A stretch of DNA of 64,000 nucleotides from positions 124,001 to 188,000 of the forward strand of contig NZ_VLKG01000001.1 of assembly GCF_007830255.1 (NCBI RefSeq). The letters run 5' to 3'. Source of the stretch: Azomonas agilis. GTDB taxonomy: Bacteria > Pseudomonadota > Gammaproteobacteria > Pseudomonadales > Pseudomonadaceae. Below, one piece after another: positions 32,428 to 41,390 of the stretch. The translations under genes were made by a program, and so were the position numbers. Positions within the stretch are counted from its first letter, which is position 1, and every line of letters begins with the position of its first letter. Below the pieces are notes generated by a model. The model worked only from the letters and a program-made list of their open reading frames with translations. It ran no database searches and was not told where the DNA came from.

Positions 32428-32778
32428 ATGCCGAATATTACATTCAGCAATCCAACCTACCGTGATAAAACTGTTTATGCTGTTTCTGGCAGCCACACCG
32501 ACACTGTATTAAAGATTGCTCGTGAAAATCACATCCCTATCAACTTTAACTGCGCTGACGGTGAGTGCGGAACCTGTATCGTTAAAGTAACCAGCCTATC
32601 CGATAAACCACGCATGGGTGGTTTTTTAACCGAAAAAGAAAAGGTAGTTCTGAAAGAGCACGGAAAACTCTCTGGTGAAGAGTTAGAACGCGCAGAAGTA
32701 GGTGACCAACCTCCTACTTGGCGACTGGCTTGCCAGATGATTGTTCGCGATGAAGATATTTTAGTCGAATACACCTGA
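32428..32778 (+). CDS. [2Fe-2S] protein resembling Shethna protein II (FeSII)
   Basis: 116 residues. Ligands CADGECGTC and the remote Cys in WRLACQMIV. The region between (GFLTEKEKVVLKEHGKLS, then EELERAEVGDQPPTWRL) and the C-terminal DEDILVEYT closely resemble, from memory, the Azotobacter vinelandii FeSII protein, which binds nitrogenase and shields it from oxygen. The insertion between the third and fourth Cys is typical of that group and absent from ordinary ferredoxins. No nif genes are in the window, so a protective or electron-transfer role elsewhere is possible. It ends at a strong terminator (32801-32830). Confidence 0.8.
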   Translation: MPNITFSNPTYRDKTVYAVSGSHTDTVLKIARENHIPINFNCADGECGTCIVKVTSLSDKPRMGGFLTEKEKVVLKEHGKLSGEELERAEVGDQPPTWRLACQMIVRDEDILVEYT

Positions 32779-32800
32779 GTTTTTATTTAACTCGAAACCA

Positions 32801-32830
32801 AAGAAGGCACTTGATAGTGCCTTCTTTTTT
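32801..32830 (+). terminator. Rho-independent terminator after the ferredoxin pair
   Basis: AAGAAGGCACT, loop TGAT, AGTGCCTTCTT followed by TTTT: an 11-bp stem with a T-run. It lies between convergent genes and may also help end the chemoreceptor gene from the other side. Confidence 0.9.
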
Positions 32831-32858
32831 ACTTTGTAGCTCAGATTTTGCGCTTAGA

Positions 32859-34481
32859 TCACACTCTAAAACGTCTAATTAAATTACTCAGATTAACAGC
32901 CAACTGTGACAACTCCTGACAGGCCGTCGTTGTTTGATTAGCTCCTGCAGAAGATTGAACGGATAGATCACGAATATTGACCAAATTCTGATCAACTTCC
33001 CGCGTCACATGGGCTTGCTCTTCTGAGGCGCTAGCGATCAGCAAATTACGCTCGTTAATTTGACTAATAGCTTGGGCAATTTCATCCAAAGCCTCTCCTG
33101 CTTTTTGCGCTACCTCTAAAGTAGCACGAGCCCGTGCATTACTATTTTGCATGGCATTAACGGCTTGATCACTGCCCGTTTGGATATTGCCAATCATTTG
33201 CTCAATTTCTTGGGTTGACTGCTGAGTTCTGTGGGCTAGGGCGCGCACCTCATCTGCTACCACCGCAAAACCTCGTCCCGCATCCCCAGCTCGGGCCGCT
33301 TCAATAGCAGCATTAAGCGCCAAGAGGTTGGTTTGTTCCGCGATAGCCCGAATCACATCCAGTACTTTACTGATTTCTCGCACACTGCTGGCCAGTAGAC
33401 CAATCTGATCAGCGGTTTGAGTCACATCATCAGCTAAGCCATTGATAGAATTGACGGTTTTCATCACCTGCTCACGACCGTTGCGGGTCGTTTGATCCGA
33501 GACTTTTGAAGCTTCTGAGGTACTGACCGCATTACGAGCTACTTCATCAACCGCAGTGGTCATCTCATTTACTGCTGTAGCCGCTTGCTCTACCTCATGG
33601 GTTTGTTGATTGAGGTTGCGGTTAGTATTTTCAGCCACCTGCGTCAACTCTTCTGAGGCAGCCGCCAGTTGGGTAGCAGAATCTGCAATATTTTGTAAAG
33701 TATCCCGCAAACTTTGTTGCATGGATCTTAAAGCTATCAGTAAACGTGCTGGCTCATCGTTACCCTCAATAGCGAAACTTTGCGTAAAGTCCCCTTGGGC
33801 GATACGCTCGGCCACCTTAACTGCTTGACCTAGAGGCAATACGATACTACGAGTTAAAAACGACGCAATTACAATGCTTAATAACGTTGCACCCAATAAA
33901 ACAACGATGACAATGATTAAAGCGTTATCAAAAGCATGCAATATTTCTGCAGCAGCCTGCTTAGCACCTTCACGATTCAAAGTAATCAACTCAACTAATG
34001 AGCTGGAAACACTATTAGCTAATCGTCCAACATCACCACGGCTGATTGCAATGGCTGCATCAAATTGGCCATTACTCACGAGGGAAACCATTTGTGATTG
34101 GGTTTGGAAATAGTCCTGCAAGCGGGCCTTGAAATTGTTATATAAAGCTAACTCCTGATCTGAACTGATTAGAGGCTCATAAGATTTTTGATATTCAGAG
34201 AGCTGAACTTTGGCTTGCTCTAGCTTTTGGCGATCTTCCGCTACGCGCTCCATAGAACGATTAGAAGCTGCATTTAAAGTTAAAATCCGAATACCTAAAA
34301 AACTCTGGTTTATATCATTAACAGCCAAGATGCTGGGTAGCCAATTAGCTCCCACTTCCTCACTGGAGGAGCGCATGCTGTTCATTACCCAAAGGGCAAC
34401 CCCCCCTAAAATAAAGGTCATAAAAACTAAGACACCGAAGCCAACAGCGGATCTGAGCGCGACACTTATATTACGAAACAT
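32859..34481 (-). CDS. Methyl-accepting chemotaxis protein with 4HB sensor
   Basis: 540 residues from the ATG at 34481 (SD GAGGG eight bases upstream; two upstream in-frame starts are less well placed). A membrane helix near 10-32, an all-helical periplasmic four-helix-bundle sensor (about 35-185), a second membrane helix near 190-210, HAMP, and the cytoplasmic signalling hairpin with the invariant tip [18 protein letters not shown]. It transmits ligand binding to CheA/CheW. No cheB/R or ligand-binding partner nearby. No CheR-docking pentapeptide at the C-terminus (ends LIRRFRV). Confidence 0.93.
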   Translation of the reverse strand: MFRNISVALRSAVGFGVLVFMTFILGGVALWVMNSMRSSSEEVGANWLPSILAVNDINQSFLGIRILTLNAASNRSMERVAEDRQKLEQAKVQLSEYQKSYEPLISSDQELALYNNFKARLQDYFQTQSQMVSLVSNGQFDAAIAISRGDVGRLANSVSSSLVELITLNREGAKQAAAEILHAFDNALIIVIVVLLGATLLSIVIASFLTRSIVLPLGQAVKVAERIAQGDFTQSFAIEGNDEPARLLIALRSMQQSLRDTLQNIADSATQLAAASEELTQVAENTNRNLNQQTHEVEQAATAVNEMTTAVDEVARNAVSTSEASKVSDQTTRNGREQVMKTVNSINGLADDVTQTADQIGLLASSVREISKVLDVIRAIAEQTNLLALNAAIEAARAGDAGRGFAVVADEVRALAHRTQQSTQEIEQMIGNIQTGSDQAVNAMQNSNARARATLEVAQKAGEALDEIAQAISQINERNLLIASASEEQAHVTREVDQNLVNIRDLSVQSSAGANQTTTACQELSQLAVNLSNLIRRFRV

Positions 34482-34905
34482 TCCCATTACCCTCAAAAAC
34501 AGTACAAAATAACCCCAACTACTTGAGTTGAACCCATCCTTGCGTCGCTGTCGATTGCACCACTGGAAATCCTAAGCCGCTGTGATCTTGTGATTAATGT
34601 TAGTCCAAAGTGGACTGGCAATAATGATGAATCTATATTAACGCTACTACAGCATTCGACATCCTCCCCGCCCTAAATGAACTGCCCCCCAAAAGTTGGA
34701 CGGTTTGCATCAAGTCATAAAGTACGGGGTTTTTCGCGCAAAATTGATAAATTGAGCACAGAGAGATACTCAGTTTATTAACTCATTGTATAGCAATGAA
34801 ATTATCTCAGATAACCATAATTAACGACTCAGAATCAAGGCTACGGAAATCTATCTGGACATTCTGCACACTCAATTATACCGCCAGATAACCTAAACTC
34901 AGCCG
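34482..34905. other. 424-bp spacer with mobile-element scars
   Basis: No gene. It contains a short palindrome AGTCCA-AAG-TGGACT (34602-34616) and two adjacent sequences that look like fragments of different insertion-sequence ends (34658-34703). The remainder is AT-rich and holds the promoter of the chemoreceptor. Confidence 0.55.
34658..34703. mobile_element. Probable remnants of two insertion-sequence termini
   Basis: GACATCCTCCCCGCCCTAAA (34658-34677) resembles the hairpin-forming terminal segments found beside IS200/IS605-type elements. The following TGAACTGCCCCCCAAAAG (from 34678), running on with TTGGACGG to 34703, resembles a terminal inverted repeat of IS3-family (IS150-like) elements. 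No transposase is present. The resemblance is from memory. Confidence 0.4.
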
Positions 34906-35706
34906 TTAACGGCGATCAAGCTGCTCCTGCAAGTTAGCCACCTGAGCTTGCAAACTAGTGATGTTTCGAGTCATCTGTGCACGAAATAGATCAAACTCTT
35001 GCACACTAATACTAGGCTTTGTGCTCAAAACAGCCGCCGGTTTCGGTAAACGTTCAATGCTAGAGCGTAATACCAATAACTCCTGCTCCAGATTAGAAAG
35101 AGCGGCCGCTGTGCTCATATTAAGTTTCAATTGTTGTTGTACTTGCTGCTCTTGCTGAGCTTTCCAGTCATTCCAGTCTGTCAAGACACTTTGTTGATGC
35201 TTTTGCTGTACTTGCTCTTGTTGCATCAGCCTTTGGGTCAGCGCTTGTAAAGACTCATCTCCCACAATCCTTTGCTGACGTAAAGCCACCAACTCTTGAT
35301 GCAAAACCTGTTGCTGACTGTCTAATAAGGGTTGTTGGCGCACAAGGCTGTCCAAACGCTGAGACAGTTGCTCCAAACGCACCTCAAACTCGGCTTTGGA
35401 TAAAGTCTCGGTGGCAGAATCTACTAGAGGCTCCCTCTGGCGCTCTAGCGCCTGTATCGCACGGCTGTTGGCTTCACTGAGACGGACAAAATTATGCTGC
35501 GTAGCGATCAACTGCTGCTCTAACTGCATCATCCGTTGATCAAACCACCAGCTTAAGCCGAGTACCGATAAGAGCAGCAACCAAAGCAGAGCCCATAATC
35601 CCCCAGTGCGTGCTGAACGACGACTCCACGAAATATCGGCAATAGACTCCGCTTCAGCCCTTAATTGCGGCCAATGGGTGGGATCGTCGTAACTGTCGTT
35701 GCGCAT
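34906..35706 (-). CDS. Single-pass membrane coiled-coil protein, unknown function
   Basis: 266 residues. A charged N-terminal cytoplasmic segment (about 1-35) is followed by one membrane helix (LWALLWLLLLSVLGLSWWF, about 38-56) and then almost 200 residues of Gln/Glu/Leu-rich heptads (MQLEQQLIATQHNFVRLSEA and onward) ending RLPKPAAVLS and a final short coil (about 240-265). No catalytic motif is seen. The layout suggests a periplasmic rod or tether, comparable in shape to HemX-like or TolA-like proteins, but no family is recognised. It is transcribed divergently from sodB, 270 bp away. Confidence 0.75.
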   Translation of the reverse strand: MRNDSYDDPTHWPQLRAEAESIADISWSRRSARTGGLWALLWLLLLSVLGLSWWFDQRMMQLEQQLIATQHNFVRLSEANSRAIQALERQREPLVDSATETLSKAEFEVRLEQLSQRLDSLVRQQPLLDSQQQVLHQELVALRQQRIVGDESLQALTQRLMQQEQVQQKHQQSVLTDWNDWKAQQEQQVQQQLKLNMSTAAALSNLEQELLVLRSSIERLPKPAAVLSTKPSISVQEFDLFRAQMTRNITSLQAQVANLQEQLDRR

Positions 35707-35836
35707 ACGGGTTTTAACTCCTCAGCCACCAGACTCACTAAAGCCTTGGCAGTATAAAACGCTGGATTTAGGAATACAGAGCGGCTGGTTTTAATTTTGA
35801 TAGAGTACAGGGTGCGTGGTTTTGTAGCAGGTCGGA

Positions 35837-35845
35837 TGCTATGAT
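35837..35845 (+). promoter_or_regulatory. Extended -10 promoter candidate for sodB
   Basis: TGC followed by TATGAT is a near-consensus extended -10; no good -35 lies at the right distance. It would give a transcript starting near 35852 with a leader of about 125 nt that includes the palindromes at 35861-35890. Confidence 0.5.
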
Positions 35846-35860
35846 CCAAAGTGCATAAGC

Positions 35861-35890
35861 CCAGAGTTTTAAAGCTCTGGTCGGCCGACC
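35861..35890 (+). repeat. Two adjoining palindromes in the sodB leader
   Basis: CCAGAGTTTTAAAGCTCTGG (35861-35880) is a 20-bp palindrome with one mismatched pair, overlapping by two bases GGTCGGCCGACC (35879-35890), a perfect 12-bp palindrome. They could form hairpins in the leader or bind a dimeric regulator. Confidence 0.6.
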
Positions 35891-35976
35891 GTGACGGCCA
35901 GAACGGCGTAACAGCGCACAGGGTCTTTAATGTGCGTCTTGTATAGCAACTCAATCCATTGAGCAGGAGATAGACC

Positions 35977-36558
35977 ATGGCTTTTGAATTACCGCCGCTG
36001 CCTTACGAAAAAAACGCGCTGGAACCTCATATTTCTGCGGAAACCCTTGAGTTTCACTACGGCAAACACCACCAAACCTATGTCACCAACCTGAACAACC
36101 TAGTACCTGGTACTGAGTTTGAAGGTAAAGACTTAGAAACCATCGTGAAAACCTCTTCCGGCGGCGTATTCAACAACGCGGCTCAGATTTGGAACCACAC
36201 CTTTTTCTGGCACAGCCTAGCCCCTAATGCTGGCGGTCAACCGACTGGCGCTCTGGCGGATGCCATCAATGCTTCTTTTGGTTCCTTCGAAAAATTCAAA
36301 GAAGACTTCACTAAAACCGCCATCGGAACCTTCGGCTCTGGTTGGGCTTGGCTGGTGAAAAAACCCGACGGTAGCTTAGGTTTAGTCAGCACCTCCAATG
36401 CGGCCACTCCGCTGACCACTGCTGATAAACCCCTGCTGACTATTGATGTCTGGGAACACGCTTACTACATCGACTACCGCAATGCTCGTCCTAAATTTGT
36501 CGAAGCATTCTGGAATTTGGTCAACTGGGATTTTGCGGCTAAAAACTTCGCCGGCTAA
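35977..36558 (+). CDS. sodB: Superoxide dismutase [Fe]
   Basis: 193 residues, standard for cytoplasmic Fe-SOD ([20 protein letters not shown]). Metal ligands: His27 in LEFHYGKHH, His in NHTFFWHSL, and the [11 protein letters not shown] motif. The residues around [17 protein letters not shown] and FGSGWAWLV favour iron. It dismutates superoxide to peroxide and oxygen. SD AGGAGA nine bases before the ATG. Followed by a wobble-rich stem-loop and an imelysin pair; Fe-SOD genes are classically iron-induced. Confidence 0.96.
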   Translation: MAFELPPLPYEKNALEPHISAETLEFHYGKHHQTYVTNLNNLVPGTEFEGKDLETIVKTSSGGVFNNAAQIWNHTFFWHSLAPNAGGQPTGALADAINASFGSFEKFKEDFTKTAIGTFGSGWAWLVKKPDGSLGLVSTSNAATPLTTADKPLLTIDVWEHAYYIDYRNARPKFVEAFWNLVNWDFAAKNFAG

Positions 36559-36567
36559 ACCCTATCT

Positions 36568-36602
36568 CTGTGGGAAAGTCTGCATTCTGTAGGCTTTTCC
36601 AC
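36568..36602 (+). terminator. Stem-loop after sodB
   Basis: TGTGGGAAAGTCTGCA pairs with TGTAGGCTTTTCCACA through 16 pairs including three G-U, loop TTC. No T-run follows, so it may be an mRNA 3'-stabiliser or weak terminator. Confidence 0.5.
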
Positions 36603-36724
36603 AGTAAACACTTATTCATGCCTTAGCGTTATTTAATCGGCTTTGCATAAAACCTTAAGCTCTCGCATTATTGAGCAAACGATTCGATTTGCTCCGCTGC
36701 CGATTCAATGCTAAAGGACTCATT

Positions 36725-38041
36725 ATGTTGCGTGCTTCTTACTGGGCCTTCGCTAGCTTGCTAGCTGTAGTTGTTTCTCTTGCTGGATGTGATGAACGGC
36801 ATGCACCCGATTCAGACACACCCAAACCACAAGCCGGGCCAGCCCTAAGACCTGCTCAGCTTAAAGTGAGTGAAGCAGCTGCCCGAGCAGTAGTAGAGCA
36901 TTATGCTGATCTGGGCTTTGCCGTTTTTACCGATGCCCATCAAGCAGCACTTCAGCTACAAACGGCTGTGCGTACCCTATTGGCTACTCCCACCAGCGAG
37001 CACTTACAAGCCACCAAAAATGCTTGGATTGCTGCGCGTGTTCCTTACATGCAAACGGAAGTGTTTCGCTTCAGTAGCCCTGTGGTGAATGAATGGGAAC
37101 GGCAGGTCAATGCTTGGCCCATCAATGCCGAAGTGATTGACTATGTAGCCCGTGATGCTAAGCGCCCAAACAATGCACGCACCAGCATCATTGCTAACCC
37201 CATTATTAACTTAGGCGAAGAGCGCATCGAGTTTCACCAAATTACTGCCAGTTCGCTCTCTAGCCTCAATGAGTTAGCTGGCCCTGATCTTCCTATTATC
37301 ACCGGCTATCATGCTTTGGAGTTTTTACTCTGGGGTGAGGAACCTGCTAAGAAAAATGGCGCAGGCCAACGTCCTGCTACCGATTATGCGGAAAAAGGCT
37401 GCACAAATGGCCATTGTGATCGCCGTCGAGCTTATTTAGAGGCTGTCACTGAACTACTGGTAACGGACTTGGCTGATCTTGCCGCTCAGTGGCAACCCGA
37501 GGTGTCCGATAACTACCGAGCGGCCCTGTTATTGGATACCACCTTTAACGGAATCCGTAAGATTTTAGTAGGTATGGGTAGTCTTTCCCTTGATGGGCTA
37601 GCTACGGAGCGGATGCAAATCGCACTGGATACTAACGCACCTGAAGCAGAGCACGACCGCTTTAGTGACAATACCCATAACGCTCTGTTCTACAATGCCA
37701 AGGGCATTCGCAATGTTTACTTAGGCACCTATCAACGCCTTAATGGCTCATTGCTCAGCGGGGCCAGTCTGGCCAATTTAGTGCAATCTGTAGAGCCCGA
37801 TATAAACACTAGCTTGCAAAAAGACCTCGCAGATACTGAGACTAAAATGCAAGCCTTAGTGGACAGTGCCAACCAAGGAATATTGTTTGATCAGTTAATC
37901 GCTCCCCATAACAGTGCAGGACAAACCAAAGTCCGCGATGCAATTACCGCCTTAGTCAAGCAAAGCGTCACCATTGAACAAGTGGCTAATAGCTTGGGCA
38001 TCGAAGACCTAACTTCTGAAACGGCTGATCGTCTCCAATAA
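36725..38041 (+). CDS. Imelysin-family (peptidase M75) lipoprotein
   Basis: 438 residues from the ATG at 36725 with AAAGGA six bases upstream. Lipoprotein signal with lipobox SLAGC (Cys about 22). The imelysin signature GYHALEFLLWG (GxHxxE) is intact, with helical-bundle flanks (TEVFRFSSPVVNEWERQVNAWP, PNNARTSIIANP). Relatives such as IrpA/IcmP are iron-regulated and periplasmic or surface-exposed; proposed roles are in iron uptake, and peptidase activity is doubtful. It is followed after 20 bp by a second, diverged member. Confidence 0.9.
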   Translation: MLRASYWAFASLLAVVVSLAGCDERHAPDSDTPKPQAGPALRPAQLKVSEAAARAVVEHYADLGFAVFTDAHQAALQLQTAVRTLLATPTSEHLQATKNAWIAARVPYMQTEVFRFSSPVVNEWERQVNAWPINAEVIDYVARDAKRPNNARTSIIANPIINLGEERIEFHQITASSLSSLNELAGPDLPIITGYHALEFLLWGEEPAKKNGAGQRPATDYAEKGCTNGHCDRRRAYLEAVTELLVTDLADLAAQWQPEVSDNYRAALLLDTTFNGIRKILVGMGSLSLDGLATERMQIALDTNAPEAEHDRFSDNTHNALFYNAKGIRNVYLGTYQRLNGSLLSGASLANLVQSVEPDINTSLQKDLADTETKMQALVDSANQGILFDQLIAPHNSAGQTKVRDAITALVKQSVTIEQVANSLGIEDLTSETADRLQ

Positions 38042-38061
38042 CCCTGACTTTGGAGCCCATT

Positions 38062-39132
38062 ATGACGCTCAGCAGCTTACTCCGCCCCCTAGGTTCAATC
38101 TTAGGATGCGGCCTGCTATTTAGCCTGTCAGGCTGTAACCCTAATGACTCCATCACCGAAGTCAGCCGTAGTTTGGCAGAAACTGTACTGGTACCTGCCT
38201 ACCAACAATGGGCAGATACCAATCAAGTTTTAGTGAGGACGACTCAAGCCTATTGCCAAGGCCAGCTCAGCCTTACTGAAACTCGCCAAAGCTTTTTAAA
38301 TACTCAAATGGCTTGGGCAAGCCTACAACCTATGCTCTTGGGGCCTAACCACCAGCCTAACCATACATGGCAAGTCCAATTTTGGCCCGATCCGCAAAAC
38401 TTAGTAGCGGCTCAGGTGCAAGCCTTACTGCAAGCAATCCCACTTCCTACCAAGGAGGACATAAAGCAGGAAAGCATCATCACCCGTACTCTGACAGCCT
38501 ATGAATATCTGGTATTTGACCCTAACCTAAACCTTGAACAGGCACAGCAGAGACCAGGATACTGCGCTCTGGCGATAGCCATCAGTGAATATCAACAACA
38601 GCAAGCCAACCAGTTGCTTAATGAGTGGCAAGAAGGCTCACACAGCATGGCCGCTCAACTCATTGACTTTCCTAATCAGCGTTATACCAATGCACAACAG
38701 GCTTTGTTGGAATTGCAGTACGTGCAACTAAGCACCCTAGATAACTTGAAGAAAAAGCTGAGCGTTCCTTTAGGTCTATATTCCAACCACATCGTTCAAC
38801 CTCATTTAGCAGAGGCATGGCGCAGTGGAGCCTCACTGAGCCTGATCAGTACCGAGCTAAGTAGCCTTGAACAGCTTTGGTATGGATCACAAGAAATGGG
38901 CTTACGTTACATAGTGGCGACCCATCAAGAACATTTAGCCACCCGCTTAGATCAGGCTTATGCCGAGGTGGATAAACAGCTACAGCGGCTGGAAGGCCAA
39001 TCTTTTGAATCACTCTTGTCCCATCCAGAGGGCCAAGCCGAACTACATGGGCTCTATGAAAAGCTAAATACCCTGTACCAGCTACATCAAAATGAGCTGG
39101 CTCAGGTATGGAACTCACCGCTCACACCTTAA
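38062..39132 (+). CDS. Second imelysin-like lipoprotein, signature degraded
   Basis: 356 residues from the ATG at 38062 with GGAG six bases upstream. Lipobox FSLSGC. It has the same all-helical arrangement as imelysin (YQQWADTNQVLV; TQMAWASLQPML), but the GxHxxE site is replaced by LTAYEYLVF, keeping the Glu and losing the His. It fits the shorter partner protein found downstream of irpA-type genes. Here the pair lacks the di-haem oxidoreductase and DUF1513 genes that often accompany it. Confidence 0.82.
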   Translation: MTLSSLLRPLGSILGCGLLFSLSGCNPNDSITEVSRSLAETVLVPAYQQWADTNQVLVRTTQAYCQGQLSLTETRQSFLNTQMAWASLQPMLLGPNHQPNHTWQVQFWPDPQNLVAAQVQALLQAIPLPTKEDIKQESIITRTLTAYEYLVFDPNLNLEQAQQRPGYCALAIAISEYQQQQANQLLNEWQEGSHSMAAQLIDFPNQRYTNAQQALLELQYVQLSTLDNLKKKLSVPLGLYSNHIVQPHLAEAWRSGASLSLISTELSSLEQLWYGSQEMGLRYIVATHQEHLATRLDQAYAEVDKQLQRLEGQSFESLLSHPEGQAELHGLYEKLNTLYQLHQNELAQVWNSPLTP

Positions 39133-39166
39133 GAGCTAAGCGCTTTCGACTTCTAAGGGTTTGGGT

Positions 39167-39877
39167 TCAGTATTTTGTTGTTTGCGGTGGTATCGGCCCC
39201 ATGACTGACTGATATCCCTGCTCAACCGCCTCCCAATCCTCAGGAGTATGAACAGAGCGACGGCGTAACTGAGTTAAATCGTGCTGAGCAGCTCTATGAG
39301 CACTCCAGCGTTGGCGGCTCTTTTCCAAGTCTAGCAAAGCCAGCTCCCCATGTTGCCCACAGGGGCTAACGCGCAGAAAAATATGCTTAGGGTACAAACA
39401 ACCGTGCTGCCACCGATCAGTGTGCAATCGAGCTAGGGAAGCGCCCAACTCATAAAACAAGTTATGACGTAATTCAGGACTCCATGTCTTATCCAACCCA
39501 AGCTCCCGTATGCGCTCTAAGCTTTCAAAGCCCTGTAATGCCTCAGTGACCAACAAGGCTTCCCAAGTTCCGGCCCGTTTACGCGCAGCACAATACAGAA
39601 CATGAGGAACCTTCACCCCCAAGGCAGTGAACGCCTGTAATGCGCGCTGTTCTCGTAAAATCGTTGGCTCTCCCAAAGGATGCTGCCAACTGCGATAGCA
39701 GTGATTGATTTGGTGTTTGCGGTATAAGTAAGTGCTGCCCTCTTGAATACGCTGCACACCACTGTAGCCACCCCGACGTTCATTAGGGAGCTCAACCCAA
39801 TCCCCTGTGCGTGCCAACCAGTCATCAAAACTGGCTGTGGCAGCCGTGTATGCAGCAATAGGCTCAATTACGTCCAT
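39167..39877 (-). CDS. inaA: InaA-family lipopolysaccharide kinase-like protein
   Basis: 236 residues with the Kdo/WaaP-type kinase fold. Visible signatures: GGYSGVQRI glycine loop region, YLYRKHQ with the lysine-containing strand, ILREQRALQAF, LARLHTDRWQHGCLYPKHIFL (catalytic loop) and ALLDLEKSRQRW (metal-binding Asp). Homologues in Pseudomonas sit beside colR/colS and are controlled by them. It probably phosphorylates a cell-envelope glycolipid. It lies downstream of colS on the same strand after a 234-bp gap with overlapping hairpins. Confidence 0.88.
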   Translation of the reverse strand: MDVIEPIAAYTAATASFDDWLARTGDWVELPNERRGGYSGVQRIQEGSTYLYRKHQINHCYRSWQHPLGEPTILREQRALQAFTALGVKVPHVLYCAARKRAGTWEALLVTEALQGFESLERIRELGLDKTWSPELRHNLFYELGASLARLHTDRWQHGCLYPKHIFLRVSPCGQHGELALLDLEKSRQRWSAHRAAQHDLTQLRRRSVHTPEDWEAVEQGYQSVMGPIPPQTTKY

Positions 39878-40061
39878 AATTAACCCTATTGAGCGCAGAT
39901 TGTGGCTGTAGCGCTAATCTCGACACCCCCAAAGGCTGCAAGAAACTAGGCTGGTAAACACCTATAGTGATGAACATTGAGGAAAGCATCCGCTGACTGA
40001 ACTGAAGTATCCAGAGTTTTTATTCTTAGAAAGCGGCCATGTAAACTATTGTAAGGCGGCT

Positions 40062-40102
40062 CTGGCATATAGGATGCCAGATTATCTTGAAAAAATAATC
40101 TG
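40062..40102 (-). promoter_or_regulatory. Two overlapping, mutually exclusive hairpins after colS
   Basis: CTGGCAT/ATGCCAG (40062-40068 and 40074-40080) and CAGATTAT/ATAATCTG (40078-40085 and 40095-40102) are both perfect inverted repeats and share the CAG at 40078-40080. They lie just past the colS stop in the gap before inaA. Neither has a clear U-tail. Confidence 0.5.
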
Positions 40103-40111
40103 TAAAATAAA

Positions 40112-41389
40112 TTAATTTACCCTTGGGCTACAAAGCGTCACCTCAAAGCGACAACCATGAGGCTCTACAGACCATAATTGGATGTCCCAGTGCTCGTGTT
40201 TGCAAATACGCTTAACTAGGGAAAGCCCTAATCCTAAACCATCGCCACGATTAGGCTCTCCGCGTACAAAGGGCTCAAAGAGGGTTTCGCGCAGTGCATC
40301 GGGTATTCCGGCTCCATTATCCTCTACTGTAAAGCCCCACTCGGTTAAAGTCAGTCTGATGCAGCCTCCTTCGCTGTAATGCCAAGCGTTACGCAATAAG
40401 TTTCCCAGTACTGCCCGTAAAAAAGGAGCGTTATAGCAGCGCCCTGAGTCTTCACAACTGATGTACTCTAAAACTAAACCCTTGGTTTCAATAGGCTCAC
40501 GCCAGTGGGCAACCAGCTCATCGGCCACTGAGGTCAGGGTAGCCACAGGGGCTGAGATTTGGCCACTTTCAGCCCGAGCTAACTGCAAAAAGGTTTCCAC
40601 CAAATCCCGCATATCCCGAGTAGCCCGCCCCATACGCTGTACTTGGCGTTGACTGCGGGTATCTAAAGTTGGGTTCTCCTGCAATAACTCGCAGGACGAG
40701 GCCAGTACCATCAGTGGAGTACGCAGCTCATGACTCACATCACTGGTAAACAAGCGCTCACGCTTTAAGGCTTCACGTAGCTGCATTAGAGTTTCATCAA
40801 AGGCTGCGGCAAGCTGGCCTACCTCGTCAGGAGCATAATCCGGTGCTAAGGGAGGCGCTAAAGTCAGTTGCTGATCCCTATGCCGCACCTGATGAGCTAA
40901 CTGAATCACAGGGGCTAAAACCCGACGGGCCAACAACCAACCCAACAGGCCGGCAGAAATAAGGCTGATAACAAAGCCTACCATCACTATGGCATATACA
41001 AACTGCTCACGGCGCTCAAAATCGGTCTGATCTTGTAGCAGAACATAGCGTCGCCCTTCTACAACACCCACCATAGCGTGGTAAGAAGCATCTTCAAGGT
41101 GTATTTCATGGAAACCCTCGCTCAGATTGGCTAAATCCTTCGGTAATGCAAATTCGGCAGGCCCGTCGGTAAAATAAAATAATTGATTGCTCTGGGGCTT
41201 ATTACGCCACTCGTCGATGGTGTCCATCTTGAGCAAAGCTTCTAAATCTCCACCCAAGTCATCCGAAAGCAGGCGCTCTTCCACAACGTGGATAGTGACT
41301 ACAATGCCCACGGCAAAGCTCCCGGCTACCACTAAGGTCAGGAGCACAAAGGCAACCACAATGCGCTGGGCTAACCCTGAACGAAACAT
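40112..41389 (-). CDS. colS: Sensor histidine kinase ColS
   Basis: 425 residues: membrane helix near 10-32, periplasmic sensor of about 95 residues with an acidic/His cluster (EGFHEIHLEDASYH), second helix near 132-155, HAMP, HisKA with H-box FTSDVSHELRTPL, and HATPase with N box LRAVLGNLLRNAWHYS and G boxes (EDNGAGIPD, GLGLGLSLVK). The start lies one base after the colR stop. ColS in Pseudomonas senses excess Zn/Fe through acidic residues in this periplasmic loop; the cluster here fits such a role. Confidence 0.9.
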   Translation of the reverse strand: MFRSGLAQRIVVAFVLLTLVVAGSFAVGIVVTIHVVEERLLSDDLGGDLEALLKMDTIDEWRNKPQSNQLFYFTDGPAEFALPKDLANLSEGFHEIHLEDASYHAMVGVVEGRRYVLLQDQTDFERREQFVYAIVMVGFVISLISAGLLGWLLARRVLAPVIQLAHQVRHRDQQLTLAPPLAPDYAPDEVGQLAAAFDETLMQLREALKRERLFTSDVSHELRTPLMVLASSCELLQENPTLDTRSQRQVQRMGRATRDMRDLVETFLQLARAESGQISAPVATLTSVADELVAHWREPIETKGLVLEYISCEDSGRCYNAPFLRAVLGNLLRNAWHYSEGGCIRLTLTEWGFTVEDNGAGIPDALRETLFEPFVRGEPNRGDGLGLGLSLVKRICKHEHWDIQLWSVEPHGCRFEVTLCSPRVN

Positions 41390-41390
41390 A

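Noticed and set aside
36603-36724. Fur box upstream of the imelysin pair
   Set aside because: I looked for a GATAATGATAATCATTATC-like sequence and found only scattered AT-rich bases, nothing convincing.
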